A stretch of 64,000 nt of DNA from an uncultured Clostridia bacterium (lineage in GTDB: Bacteria; Bacillota; Clostridia; Christensenellales; Aristaeellaceae), in NCBI GenBank assembly GCA_934647165.1, contig CAKUFA010000011.1, positions 9,161-73,160 on the forward strand. The letters run 5' to 3'. The position numbers and the translations under genes are program-made. The notes under the pieces were generated by a model. That model worked only from the letters and a program-made list of their open reading frames with translations, was not told the DNA's origin and made no database searches. Shown piece after piece: positions 43,488-51,850 of this stretch. Each line of letters opens with the position of its first letter. The stretch's first letter is position 1.

Positions 43488-44269
43488 AAAAGAGCAAGTT
43501 CCTTTTGGTGCTTACCGTGCTGACCTACATTTTTCTCATTGGCCCGATGTTTGTCATGATTGGCACGGCCTTCAATTCGGAGAGCGCACTGGCATTTCCT
43601 CCGGCCGGCTTTTCTTTCCAATGGTTCGAGAAGGCGTTCTCCTCTGCTAGCTTCATTGAAGGATTCAAAACATCCTCCATCGTTTCGCTGGCAGGAACGC
43701 TGCTGGCTATGCTGCTTGGCGTACCGGCGGCCTATGCAATGAATAAATACCGCTTTCCCCTAAAAGGGTTGGTAAATGGCTTCTTTATCTCTCCAACATT
43801 GATTCCTGCTGTGGTGCTTGGCTTTTCGCTGCTCAAATCCTTTGTGCCGAGCATGGGAGGATCCATTTATTCGGGGCTGCTGGTGGGGTATACGCTGATT
43901 GCTATTCCGTATGTTATCCGAGTAACCTCTTCCGCACTGGCCAATTTTGACTTTGCTGTGGAAGAAGCAGCCCGTTCCCTTGGTTGCTGTGCGCCGAAGG
44001 CTTTCTTCAAAGCAGTGATTCCAAACATACGTTCTGGACTTACATCGGCGTTTATCCTGGCTTTTATCAATTCCTTTAATGATGTATGCATCGGTGTTTT
44101 CGTATCCAGCCCGGGCACGATGACCCTGCCGACGGCCATGATGAGCTATGTGCAGGGCAAACTGGATCCCACAGTGGCGGCGGCCAGTGTGGTGCTGATG
44201 CTGCTGACCATCCTGATTATGGTAGCGGCGGAAAAACTGCTTGGTGTAAAGCTTCAGGCAACGAATTGA
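43484..44269 (+). CDS. ABC transporter permease, PotC-like
   Basis: 261 residues; ATG at 43484 overlapping the previous stop (ATGA). It has about six membrane segments, with the coupling loop VEEAARSLGCCAPKAFFKAV near residue 160. It should pair with the PotB-like subunit to form the channel. The GPMFVMIGTAFNSE and FSFQWFEKAF text near the N-terminus is typical of PotC. Eleven bases separate it from the ATPase gene. Confidence 0.88.
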   Translation: MKKSKFLLVLTVLTYIFLIGPMFVMIGTAFNSESALAFPPAGFSFQWFEKAFSSASFIEGFKTSSIVSLAGTLLAMLLGVPAAYAMNKYRFPLKGLVNGFFISPTLIPAVVLGFSLLKSFVPSMGGSIYSGLLVGYTLIAIPYVIRVTSSALANFDFAVEEAARSLGCCAPKAFFKAVIPNIRSGLTSAFILAFINSFNDVCIGVFVSSPGTMTLPTAMMSYVQGKLDPTVAAASVVLMLLTILIMVAAEKLLGVKLQATN

Positions 44270-44280
44270 GGAGGGATCTC

Positions 44281-45315
44281 ATGTCGCTGATTGAACTGCG
44301 CAACGTTTCGGCTGGCTATGGCAAAAACGTAATTTTGAAAGATTTCTGCATTAACATTGAGGAAGGCAAGCTTGTATCGCTGTTAGGCCCTAGTGGCTGC
44401 GGAAAAACAACCACGCTGCGAACCATTGCCGGATTTATTGATGTGTTGAATGGCCAATTCCTTTTTGACGGCAAAGATTTCAGCCGTGTGCCCATTCATA
44501 AGCGTGGTTTCGGATATGTGTTCCAGAGTTATGCGTTGTTTCCGCACCTGACCGTCTATGACAATGTAGCCTTTGGCCTCAAGGAACGAAAAACCGGCAA
44601 GCAGGAAACGTATCAGCGCGTGATGGAAATGCTGGAGCGGGTCAACCTTAAAGGCTTTGAAAAACGGTTGCCTGCTGAGATGTCCGGTGGGCAAAGGCAG
44701 CGCGTGGCATTGGCGCGTGCGCTGGTACTTCGGCCGAAGCTCTTGCTGCTGGATGAGCCGCTTTCCAATCTGGACGCAAAGCTTCGTGTGGAGATGCGCG
44801 TTGAGATTCGCCGTCTTCAGCAGGAAACAGGCATCACAACCGTATATGTAACCCACGATCAGGAAGAATGCTTTTCCATTTCCGACCAGGTGGCTATCAT
44901 GAACGGCGGTCGAATTCAGCAGATGGATGCACCGGAAACCATTTACTCTCACCCAGCCAATGAGTTTACCGCGCGGTTTGTTGGCTTTGAGAACTTTATT
45001 CCGCTCAAATGGGATGGCTCAGAATATCGAACTGCTTCCGGTGAGCCGTTCTATCAACCCTATGCCGGTGCGGACAATATCAAAGCTGCCTGCCGTCCGG
45101 AGGATATTCTGCTGGATCCCGGCCTGGAGAGCGGTGCACGTCGTCTGCATGGAACGGTGCTTGTTCGCACGTTCCTTGGCAAACAGCTGCAATATCTGGT
45201 GGAAACGCAGGAGGGCAACTTCCTTGTTAACACACAAACTACCAATCGCTATGACATCGGTGATCGGGTGACGCTTGTTTTCCCACAGGAAAAAACCATC
45301 AGCGTAACCGAATAA
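44281..45315 (+). CDS. ABC transporter ATP-binding protein, PotA-like
   Basis: 344 residues; ATG at 44281 after GAGGAGGGA. Walker A GPSGCGKTTT (about residue 37), Q-loop FQSYALFPHLT, signature MSGGQRQRVALARAL, Walker B LLLLDEPLSNLD, H-loop VTHDQEE. A C-terminal TOBE-type regulatory domain (about 240-344) includes AACRPEDILLDPG and GTVLVRTFLGKQLQY. It is the energy subunit of the importer encoded around it. Confidence 0.93.
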   Translation: MSLIELRNVSAGYGKNVILKDFCINIEEGKLVSLLGPSGCGKTTTLRTIAGFIDVLNGQFLFDGKDFSRVPIHKRGFGYVFQSYALFPHLTVYDNVAFGLKERKTGKQETYQRVMEMLERVNLKGFEKRLPAEMSGGQRQRVALARALVLRPKLLLLDEPLSNLDAKLRVEMRVEIRRLQQETGITTVYVTHDQEECFSISDQVAIMNGGRIQQMDAPETIYSHPANEFTARFVGFENFIPLKWDGSEYRTASGEPFYQPYAGADNIKAACRPEDILLDPGLESGARRLHGTVLVRTFLGKQLQYLVETQEGNFLVNTQTTNRYDIGDRVTLVFPQEKTISVTE

Positions 45316-45327
45316 CAACGGTGGAAT

Positions 45328-45345
45328 CGTCTATAAAGACGTTTT
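45328..45345 (+). promoter_or_regulatory. Small hairpin between the ATPase and binding-protein genes
   Basis: CGTCT/AGACG with an ATAA loop, followed by TTTT. Too short for a sure terminator; it may attenuate or mark an mRNA processing point. Confidence 0.35.
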
Positions 45346-45377
45346 CATAAAAACAAAGAAAAACGGAGGAATGTTCC

Positions 45378-46418
45378 ATGAAGATCCGCAAGATCATGGC
45401 CATCACGGCTGCTCTGGTGCTCTCTCTCAGCTGCATGAGCGCGGCTGTGGCTGAAGGCGATGTGCCCACGCTGGTGATTTCCACCTGGCCTGCCAACATC
45501 GACACCATTTCTGCCAACGTGTTCAAGCCCTTTGAAGAGGCCAACAACTGCAAAATTGTTGTGGACACAGGCAACAACAGTGAGCGCTTGGCAAAGCTGA
45601 AGGAAAACCCCGACGGCTACGACATTGTGTATTTCTCCGATTACTATGTAAAGCAGGCCATTGCTGCTGATTTGCTGCTGCCGGTGGATGCTTCTAAAAT
45701 CGAAGGGCTCAGCGATTTGTATGATTTCTGCCAGGATCCAAATGGCGGCTACGGCCCCGGTTATACGGTGACTGGCTTCGGCATCCTCTATGATCCTACC
45801 GCCTTTGATTATCCCATCACCAGCTGGAAACAGCTTTGGAATGAAGATGTGATGGGTGAGCTGGCTCTTCCGGATATCACAGTGACTTCCGGTCCCTATG
45901 TGGTGGAGATTGCCGGTAAGGTAGCTGGCGTGGATCCCGCTACGGATGAAAATCCTGCTTTTGAGCTGATCAAGAAGCTGTCCGACAATGGTGCGATTTT
46001 CTACAACGGTTCTGGTGACCTGATTTCCAAGTTCGAACTTGGCGAAGTGTCCGTGGCCGTGTGCCAGGACTTTGATGCCAGCACCATCCGCGCGGCTAAG
46101 GAAGGCCTGGAATATGTGATTGTGCCGGAAGAGGGTTCCTATCTGGGCATCAATCAGGTCAACATTACCAAGAGCTGCAAGAATCCTGATCTGGCTTACA
46201 AGTTCATTTCCTGGCTCATCAGCTACGATGTGCAGTATAAAGACGCGCTGGACCGTGTGGAAGCGCCTGCCAACACCAAGGTGGAACTGACGGCTGAAGA
46301 AGCTGCCGGCATGTGCTATGGCGATGCGGTGAAGATTTCCAGTGCTCCCAACTGGGCGCTGTACAGCGAACGCAACGATGCCTGGATCCTGCGCTACAAT
46401 GAGGAGATTTATCAGTAA
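45378..46418 (+). CDS. ABC transporter substrate-binding protein, PotD-like
   Basis: 346 residues; ATG at 45378 after CGGAGGAA. The signal peptide ends SAAVA|EG; the only cysteine (SLSCMS) is in a poor lipobox. The mature protein has LVISTWPANIDTISANVFKPF, typical of PotD-like proteins (strand, W, then the F-x-P-F helix), then YDIVYFSDYYVKQAIAAD and WNEDVMGELALPDI. Bound ligand unknown: the polyamine pocket acids of PotD cannot be confirmed by eye. Only two bases separate its stop from the amidohydrolase start. Confidence 0.86.
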   Translation: MKIRKIMAITAALVLSLSCMSAAVAEGDVPTLVISTWPANIDTISANVFKPFEEANNCKIVVDTGNNSERLAKLKENPDGYDIVYFSDYYVKQAIAADLLLPVDASKIEGLSDLYDFCQDPNGGYGPGYTVTGFGILYDPTAFDYPITSWKQLWNEDVMGELALPDITVTSGPYVVEIAGKVAGVDPATDENPAFELIKKLSDNGAIFYNGSGDLISKFELGEVSVAVCQDFDASTIRAAKEGLEYVIVPEEGSYLGINQVNITKSCKNPDLAYKFISWLISYDVQYKDALDRVEAPANTKVELTAEEAAGMCYGDAVKISSAPNWALYSERNDAWILRYNEEIYQ

Positions 46419-46420
46419 AC

Positions 46421-48139
46421 ATGAGAACGCTGATTCATAATGCCCGGGTATTTAACACCTGGCTAAAGCAATTTTTCCCTGGTTGGCTCCTGATTGAAGA
46501 TGGACGCATTCGCTACGCCTTTGTAGAGGGGGCAATGCCTGAGAATGTGGATCAGATGATTGACGCGGAGGGATGCTATTGCATCCCTTCGCTTATTGAC
46601 ATTCATCTGCACATTGAAAGCTCCATGGTTACCCCTGCAACCTTTTCACGGGCGCTGCTTCGCAATGGCGTAACAACCTGCGTGGCAGAGCCTCATGAAA
46701 TTGCTAACGTCATGGGATTTGAGGGCGTAGAAGCCTTCATCCGCCAGGGACGGGAATGTCAGGCGGACATTTTGTGGGGGATTCCAAGCTCCGTGCCATG
46801 CAGTGCTTATGAAACGACTGGCGGAAGAATTGAACTGGATGATGCGCTGGAACTGACCCGCGAGTCGGACGTTGTCTGCCTTGGTGAGGTGATGAACTGC
46901 TATTCTGTGCTGCATGAGCCGAAAGGAAAAATCAGGCAATGGCTTGCGTGCCTGCGCCGAGAGCATCCGAATCTGACACGTGAAGGGCACATCAGTTATT
47001 ATAAAGGCCGCGAGCTTTGTGATATCGCCTATCATGGTGTGGATTCCGATCATACCAGCATAGGATTGGATTATTTTATCGAGCGGCTGAAAATGGGTGT
47101 ATTCGGCGAATTACAGGCTAAATCCCTGCTGCCGGAAGTTGTAGACTACATTGAAAAAACAGATTTGTGGGATCATTTCTGCATTGTAACAGATGATGTG
47201 ATGCCCGATCAACTGCACGATGTTGGCCATTTGAATTACCTGGTTCGTAAGGCTATTGAGCTCGGCATGAAACCGGAGCGCGCTATTGCAGCTACCACAT
47301 GGATGCCAGCAAGGCGCATGAAGCTCTATGACCGAGGCATGATAGCACCGGGACTTAAAGCAGACTTGCTGCTGTTGCGGGATCTGTCTTCGTTTGATAT
47401 TCGCCTGGTATTCAAGGATGGTCTTGTTGCATATGACGCTGCGAAGTCTGAAAGCCCGGTAAAACAGGAACGTCGTTTTTCGGATAAATTCTATCATACC
47501 GTCCGACTGCCGAAACTTACCAAAGAAGACTTTACCATCCGTACTGCGTTGCCTGATGGTGTGCATGCGGCGCGCATCATGATACCGGAAGCCGCCACAG
47601 GCTTTAGTTATGAGGGGAAAGCGGATGTACAGGTAACAAACGGCGTTGTAGACTATGATGTAACCCCGCATTGCGTCATTGCGGTCTTTGATCGCTATAC
47701 AGGAAGTGCAAAACGAATGCTAGGCCTTACTGGTGGAGAGGATTTCATCAAGCATGGTGCAGTAGCCTGCACGTATGCACATGACCATCACAACCTGCTT
47801 GTGGCAGGCAAAACGGCTGAAGAATGCGTTCTTGCGGCAAACTGGGTTATTGATCACCAAGGTGGCTATTGCGTGGTTGAGAATAAACAGGTGATCGCTT
47901 CGCTTCCGCTGGAGGTTGGCGGTATTGTCAGCGAAGCGCCCCTTGCGCAAATGGCCATGCAGGCACGTGGCATTACAGAAGCGCTCCATCATCTCGGATA
48001 TGCGTTCAATAATCCCATCATGTCCTTCAGCGTGTTGGGATTGTCCGTTTCTCCTTTCCTGCGAATCACTGACAAGGGATATGTGGACACCAAAAAAGGA
48101 ATGTTGCTTCCATTGTTTGATGAAGAGGCGAATAACTGA
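46421..48139 (+). CDS. Adenine-deaminase-like amidohydrolase, divergent
   Basis: 572 residues; ATG at 46421, two bases after the PotD-like gene. It has the Ade layout: a metal-binding HLHIESSMVTP (about residue 62), TCVAEPHEIANVMG, GEVM (about 163), EGHISYYKG (about 188) and DSDHTS (about 206), TDDVMPDQL (about 255), RGMIAPGLKADLLLL, and the C-terminal AHDHHNLLVAG and ITDKGYVD parts. Metal ligands seem kept. The substrate loops differ from standard enzymes as I recall them: DGHxxGLSG reads EGHISYYKG, the RxxSAxxNL loop reads ELQAKSLLPE, and TDDxHxDDL reads TDDVMPDQL. It may deaminate adenine or act on a related compound brought in by the co-transcribed importer. Confidence 0.8.
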   Translation: MRTLIHNARVFNTWLKQFFPGWLLIEDGRIRYAFVEGAMPENVDQMIDAEGCYCIPSLIDIHLHIESSMVTPATFSRALLRNGVTTCVAEPHEIANVMGFEGVEAFIRQGRECQADILWGIPSSVPCSAYETTGGRIELDDALELTRESDVVCLGEVMNCYSVLHEPKGKIRQWLACLRREHPNLTREGHISYYKGRELCDIAYHGVDSDHTSIGLDYFIERLKMGVFGELQAKSLLPEVVDYIEKTDLWDHFCIVTDDVMPDQLHDVGHLNYLVRKAIELGMKPERAIAATTWMPARRMKLYDRGMIAPGLKADLLLLRDLSSFDIRLVFKDGLVAYDAAKSESPVKQERRFSDKFYHTVRLPKLTKEDFTIRTALPDGVHAARIMIPEAATGFSYEGKADVQVTNGVVDYDVTPHCVIAVFDRYTGSAKRMLGLTGGEDFIKHGAVACTYAHDHHNLLVAGKTAEECVLAANWVIDHQGGYCVVENKQVIASLPLEVGGIVSEAPLAQMAMQARGITEALHHLGYAFNNPIMSFSVLGLSVSPFLRITDKGYVDTKKGMLLPLFDEEANN

Positions 48140-48160
48140 TATCCTCAATTTGATAAAAAC

Positions 48161-48203
48161 CCCCGGCATCGCAATCCTTTGCAATGTCGGGGATACTTTT
48201 TTA
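48161..48203. terminator. Bidirectional terminator between convergent operons
   Basis: CCCCG...CGGGG with further GCAT/ATGT pairing (48161-48192), T run on the + strand and GTTTTTATC on the minus strand. Confidence 0.8.
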
Positions 48204-49136
48204 TTCAGCAACGGTTTCCTTTAACATTTTGCGCTTCTTTGCACGGTCACGTAGCACAAGCAGAACCATCATCAGCACCGTTCCAACATAAGGGAACATC
48301 TTGGTGAGATTGGAATTGACGCCGACGCTTTGCAGGCGCGTGCCCATCGCATCAATGAAACCGAAAAGCAGTGCAGCCAAGAACACGAATGGGGGATTGG
48401 AACGGCCGAAAATCACACAGGCAACCGCCACATACCCGCGGCTGGCGGACATGTTTTCCGAGAACATGGTGAGATATCCCAGTGATAGATGTGCTCCCGC
48501 CAACGCGCTGAACATTCCGCATAGCACAGAGGCGAGATACTTCATCTTTTCAGGACTTTTGCCAGCAGCACGCAGAGATTGCGGATGCTCACCGGAAGCC
48601 CGAAGCCAAAATCCCATGGGAGTACGGTAGATGAAAAGCCAGCACACCAGCACCATTATCCAACTGACATAGACCAGCAGCGTATTATTGTTAAGCAGCG
48701 GGCCAATCAGTGGTATGTTTTCCAACCAATCAATGCTCAGTTTGGGCAGAGGCACAATGGCCGGGTCAGAGAAAGCGCCCTTTACATTGAAAATGGTGCG
48801 AAGCAGAAATACGGTCAACCCGCCTGCAAAAATGTTCAGGGCCACGCCGATGATGAATTCATCGCTTTTGAACCTGACCACAAACAGTCCATAGAACAGC
48901 CCAAGCAGCACACCGGAAAGCACTGCAAACAGGAGCGCCAGCATCCAGCTGCCCAGAAAATAGCTGGCCAGCACTGCCACAAAGGCGCCAACTACCATCA
49001 TACCGTCAATGCCGATGTTCATGATACCAACATGATCGGTCATCAGGCAGCCAAGGCCTGCTAAAATCACCGGCGTTGCTGTTCTCAGGGTGTTTTGTAA
49101 AAGTCCTATGTTGAATACGCTTGCCAGATCCATCAC
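48201..49136 (-). CDS. ABC transporter permease, nucleoside (BMP-associated) type
   Basis: 311 residues. The start is a GTG at 49136 with AAAGGAGG at 7-base spacing; it overlaps the upstream gene's stop by 4 bases. About eight to nine membrane segments, with GLGCLMTDHVGIMNIGIDGMM near residue 27 and LRASGEHPQSLRAAGKSP near 185, both typical of NupQ/BmpC-like proteins. It is the last gene of the leftward importer operon, next to the shared terminator. Confidence 0.88.
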   Translation of the reverse strand: MMDLASVFNIGLLQNTLRTATPVILAGLGCLMTDHVGIMNIGIDGMMVVGAFVAVLASYFLGSWMLALLFAVLSGVLLGLFYGLFVVRFKSDEFIIGVALNIFAGGLTVFLLRTIFNVKGAFSDPAIVPLPKLSIDWLENIPLIGPLLNNNTLLVYVSWIMVLVCWLFIYRTPMGFWLRASGEHPQSLRAAGKSPEKMKYLASVLCGMFSALAGAHLSLGYLTMFSENMSASRGYVAVACVIFGRSNPPFVFLAALLFGFIDAMGTRLQSVGVNSNLTKMFPYVGTVLMMVLLVLRDRAKKRKMLKETVAE

Positions 49137-50209
49137 GTATCCGCCTCCTTTGTCACCTGCGGCAAAGCTCTTTTGCGTGCACGCCGTGCCTTGATGTTGG
49201 CAAGAATGCCTTCCTCTGCTGCCATGAAAAAGATAATGATAGACTGCACAATGAGAATCAACTCGCTGGAAATGCCAACTTTGGATTCCATGGCGACAGA
49301 GCCGATTTTCAAAATGCCGAAGAAGAGACTCATCAGGATAATGCCAAGCGGCTTGTAATGCATAATCATGGCGACCAACATGCCGTCAAAGTAAAATTCC
49401 TTTGATACGGATTCAATGAAGCGACCGTGCTGGCCAAATACCTCAAACATGCCCACAAGGCCGCAAATGGCACCGGAAAGCACCATGCTGCCAATGGCAA
49501 GTTTGCCTGACTTGATGCCGCTGTATCTGGCAAAGCGGCTGTTCTGGCCGGTGAGCTGCATTTCATAGCCAACAGTGGTTCGGCTCATCAGATACCACAC
49601 AAACAGCGCAATAAACGCTGCAATAAAGATGCTATCTGTGAGTGCGGACATTTTGATGAGCTTTGGAAACATGAATGCCTTATCAATGGAATCTGTACCG
49701 GCAGAAACGCCTTTTTCTGCGGTTTTCAGTGGGCCATTAGCAAGGAAAGAGCAAAATGCAATGGCTGCCGAATTCAGCATGATGGTCGTAATCACTTCGC
49801 TAACCTTCAGCTTTACCTTGAGCACTGCAGGAATCCACGCATAGATGCCACCGGCAGCCATGGCCGCCAGCAAACACACGGGGATACCAATCCACGGCGA
49901 TACGCCTTTGAGCTGCGCGCCCATATAAGCTGCGGCGATGGCACCCAGATATAGCTGTCCCTCGCCGCCAACGTTGAAGATACCGGCTTGTGCTGCCACG
50001 GCCGTGGCTAACCCCGTGAGAAAGAGCGTTGCTGTTTTTGCCAGAGTATTTCCAAGCATGCGCGGGGTTCCCAACGCGCCTGTAATCAATGCGCTATAGC
50101 CTTCCGCTGGATCATGTCCCGTCAATGCCATAATCACGCCGCCGACAACCAGCGCCAGCAAAACGCTGATAAACAGGCTGATGAGGTAATTCACCTTCCC
50201 GGTTTTCAT
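49133..50209 (-). CDS. ABC transporter permease, nucleoside (BMP-associated) type
   Basis: 358 residues; ATG at 50209 after AAAGGAGG. About nine membrane segments. GLATAVAAQAGIFNVGGEGQL near residue 67 is the family hallmark, along with VSEVITTIMLNSAA and LTGQNSRFARYSGIKS. It corresponds to NupP/BmpB-type subunits and overlaps both neighbours by 4 bases. Confidence 0.9.
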   Translation of the reverse strand: MKTGKVNYLISLFISVLLALVVGGVIMALTGHDPAEGYSALITGALGTPRMLGNTLAKTATLFLTGLATAVAAQAGIFNVGGEGQLYLGAIAAAYMGAQLKGVSPWIGIPVCLLAAMAAGGIYAWIPAVLKVKLKVSEVITTIMLNSAAIAFCSFLANGPLKTAEKGVSAGTDSIDKAFMFPKLIKMSALTDSIFIAAFIALFVWYLMSRTTVGYEMQLTGQNSRFARYSGIKSGKLAIGSMVLSGAICGLVGMFEVFGQHGRFIESVSKEFYFDGMLVAMIMHYKPLGIILMSLFFGILKIGSVAMESKVGISSELILIVQSIIIFFMAAEEGILANIKARRARKRALPQVTKEADT

Positions 50210-51753
50210 GCATCTGCCTCCTTTCTTGCGCCGGTCATGTAGTAGCTGATATCCGCCTTGGCAATTTTCGCAGGATCAAATTCGCCGGTGATTTGGCCTT
50301 CATAGATGGTCACCATGCGGTCAGAAAGCCGATAAAGCTCATCCAGGTCGGCGCTGACCAGCAGGATGGCGCAACCGGCGTTGCGCTTGTCCATGATCTG
50401 CTTATGAATAAAGTCCATTGCACCAATGTCCACACCGCGCGTTGGCTGGGAAATAATCAGTACAGGCGTATCAAAGGAAAACTCCCGTGCCACAACCACT
50501 TTTTGCATATTGCCGCCGGAGAGAGAGCCAACTGGCGTATCTACGCCCGCACCGCGAATGTCAAACTTCTCAAACAGCATGCGGGCATAATTGCGAATGG
50601 CGCGCCGTTTCATATGAATGCGGGCAATGGAGAATTCAGGCTGTTTCTCCTTGCCGACAAGCAGGTTGTCCGTGATGTCCGCGGGCGCTGCCACGCCGGT
50701 AGCCAGCCGATCCTCCGGCACATGGGCAAGACCAAGATTGCGGATTTCGCCTGGCGTCATCCCGGCAGTATCATGCCCCTGAATGCGCACCTTGCCTTTT
50801 TGAATGACGCACATGCCGGTGACAGCTTCAATCAGCTCGCTTTGCCCATTGCCTTCAATACCGGCGATGCCAAGAATTTCACCACGCCGCACACGCAGGG
50901 ACAGTCCCTGAACAGCCGGCAATCCGCGGCTGTCTGATACGTGCAAGTTTTCCACCTCGATAGCTACATCGCCGTCCGGCAATTTTTCCCGTTCCAGGGC
51001 GTCCAGTAGCACTTCTTTGCCAACCATCATGGCCGCCAATGTGCGCTCGTTCACATCGCTGGTGTTGCACACGCCAACGAGCTTGCCTTGCCGCATTACG
51101 CCTACGCGGTCAGAAATGGCCATCACCTCATACAGTTTGTGGGTGATGATGATGATGGTCATTTGCTTTTCTTTCACAATGCTGCGAATCACGCTGAACA
51201 GTTCGTCTGTTTCCTGGGGCGTCAGCACTGCGGTCGGTTCATCCAGGATCAGCACATCTGCACCGCGATGCAGCGCTTTGAGAATTTCAACCCGCTGCTG
51301 CAATCCAACACTGATATCCTGCACCCGGTCGCCCGGTTCCACATGTAAGCCAAACTCTGCCACCAGTTGCCGGGTAATTTCATTAGCTTTGGCAAAATCA
51401 TAAAAAATGCCATGTTTGCGAGGTTCGCCGCTAAGCACGATATTTTGCGCAACGGTAAAAGACGGAACAAGCATAAAGTGCTGGTGCACCATGCCAACGC
51501 CGTGCGCAATGGCCTCGCTTGGGGAAAATGTCTTGATTTCTTCGCCCCTGACAAATACGCGGCCACCCGTTGGTTTATTCATCCCATAAAGAATGTTCAT
51601 CAGGGTGGACTTTCCTGCGCCATTTTCACCCACGAGGGCAAAAACTTCGCCTTTGCGGATATCCAGGGAGACATCATCGTTGGCCAGCACACCGGGGAAT
51701 TGCATGGATACGTGCTGGAAAGAGACAATGGAAGAGGAGTCGGGGTTGCTCAA
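50206..51753 (-). CDS. ABC transporter ATP-binding protein with two nucleotide-binding domains, nucleoside type
   Basis: 515 residues. The start is a TTG at 51753, with AGGTGAGG 8 bases upstream; a longer frame has no ribosome site. The first domain has Walker A GENGAGKST and Walker B VLILDEPTAVLTP but a non-standard signature (ISVGLQQRVEI). The second has a non-standard Walker A (GIEGNGQSE), a good signature (LSGGNMQKVVVAREF) and ISQPTRGVD in place of Walker B Glu. This split is normal for RbsA/NupO-type ATPases. Confidence 0.92.
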   Translation of the reverse strand: MSNPDSSSIVSFQHVSMQFPGVLANDDVSLDIRKGEVFALVGENGAGKSTLMNILYGMNKPTGGRVFVRGEEIKTFSPSEAIAHGVGMVHQHFMLVPSFTVAQNIVLSGEPRKHGIFYDFAKANEITRQLVAEFGLHVEPGDRVQDISVGLQQRVEILKALHRGADVLILDEPTAVLTPQETDELFSVIRSIVKEKQMTIIIITHKLYEVMAISDRVGVMRQGKLVGVCNTSDVNERTLAAMMVGKEVLLDALEREKLPDGDVAIEVENLHVSDSRGLPAVQGLSLRVRRGEILGIAGIEGNGQSELIEAVTGMCVIQKGKVRIQGHDTAGMTPGEIRNLGLAHVPEDRLATGVAAPADITDNLLVGKEKQPEFSIARIHMKRRAIRNYARMLFEKFDIRGAGVDTPVGSLSGGNMQKVVVAREFSFDTPVLIISQPTRGVDIGAMDFIHKQIMDKRNAGCAILLVSADLDELYRLSDRMVTIYEGQITGEFDPAKIAKADISYYMTGARKEADA

Positions 51754-51801
51754 ATCGATTCGCCTCACCTTTTTTATGAATAGGCTGGAAAACTGAAAAA
51801 A

Positions 51802-51835
51802 GCAGCAGCGCACGTGATGCACATGACGCTGCTGC
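51802..51835 (-). promoter_or_regulatory. Intercistronic hairpin between BMP binding protein and ATPase genes
   Basis: GCAGCAGCG (51802-51810) pairs with CGCTGCTGC (51827-51835). No T tract follows on the coding strand. Its position after a binding-protein gene matches the hairpins at 5815-5853 and 19310-19339. Confidence 0.65.
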
Positions 51836-51850
51836 CTCCTTTGTCAAGCG

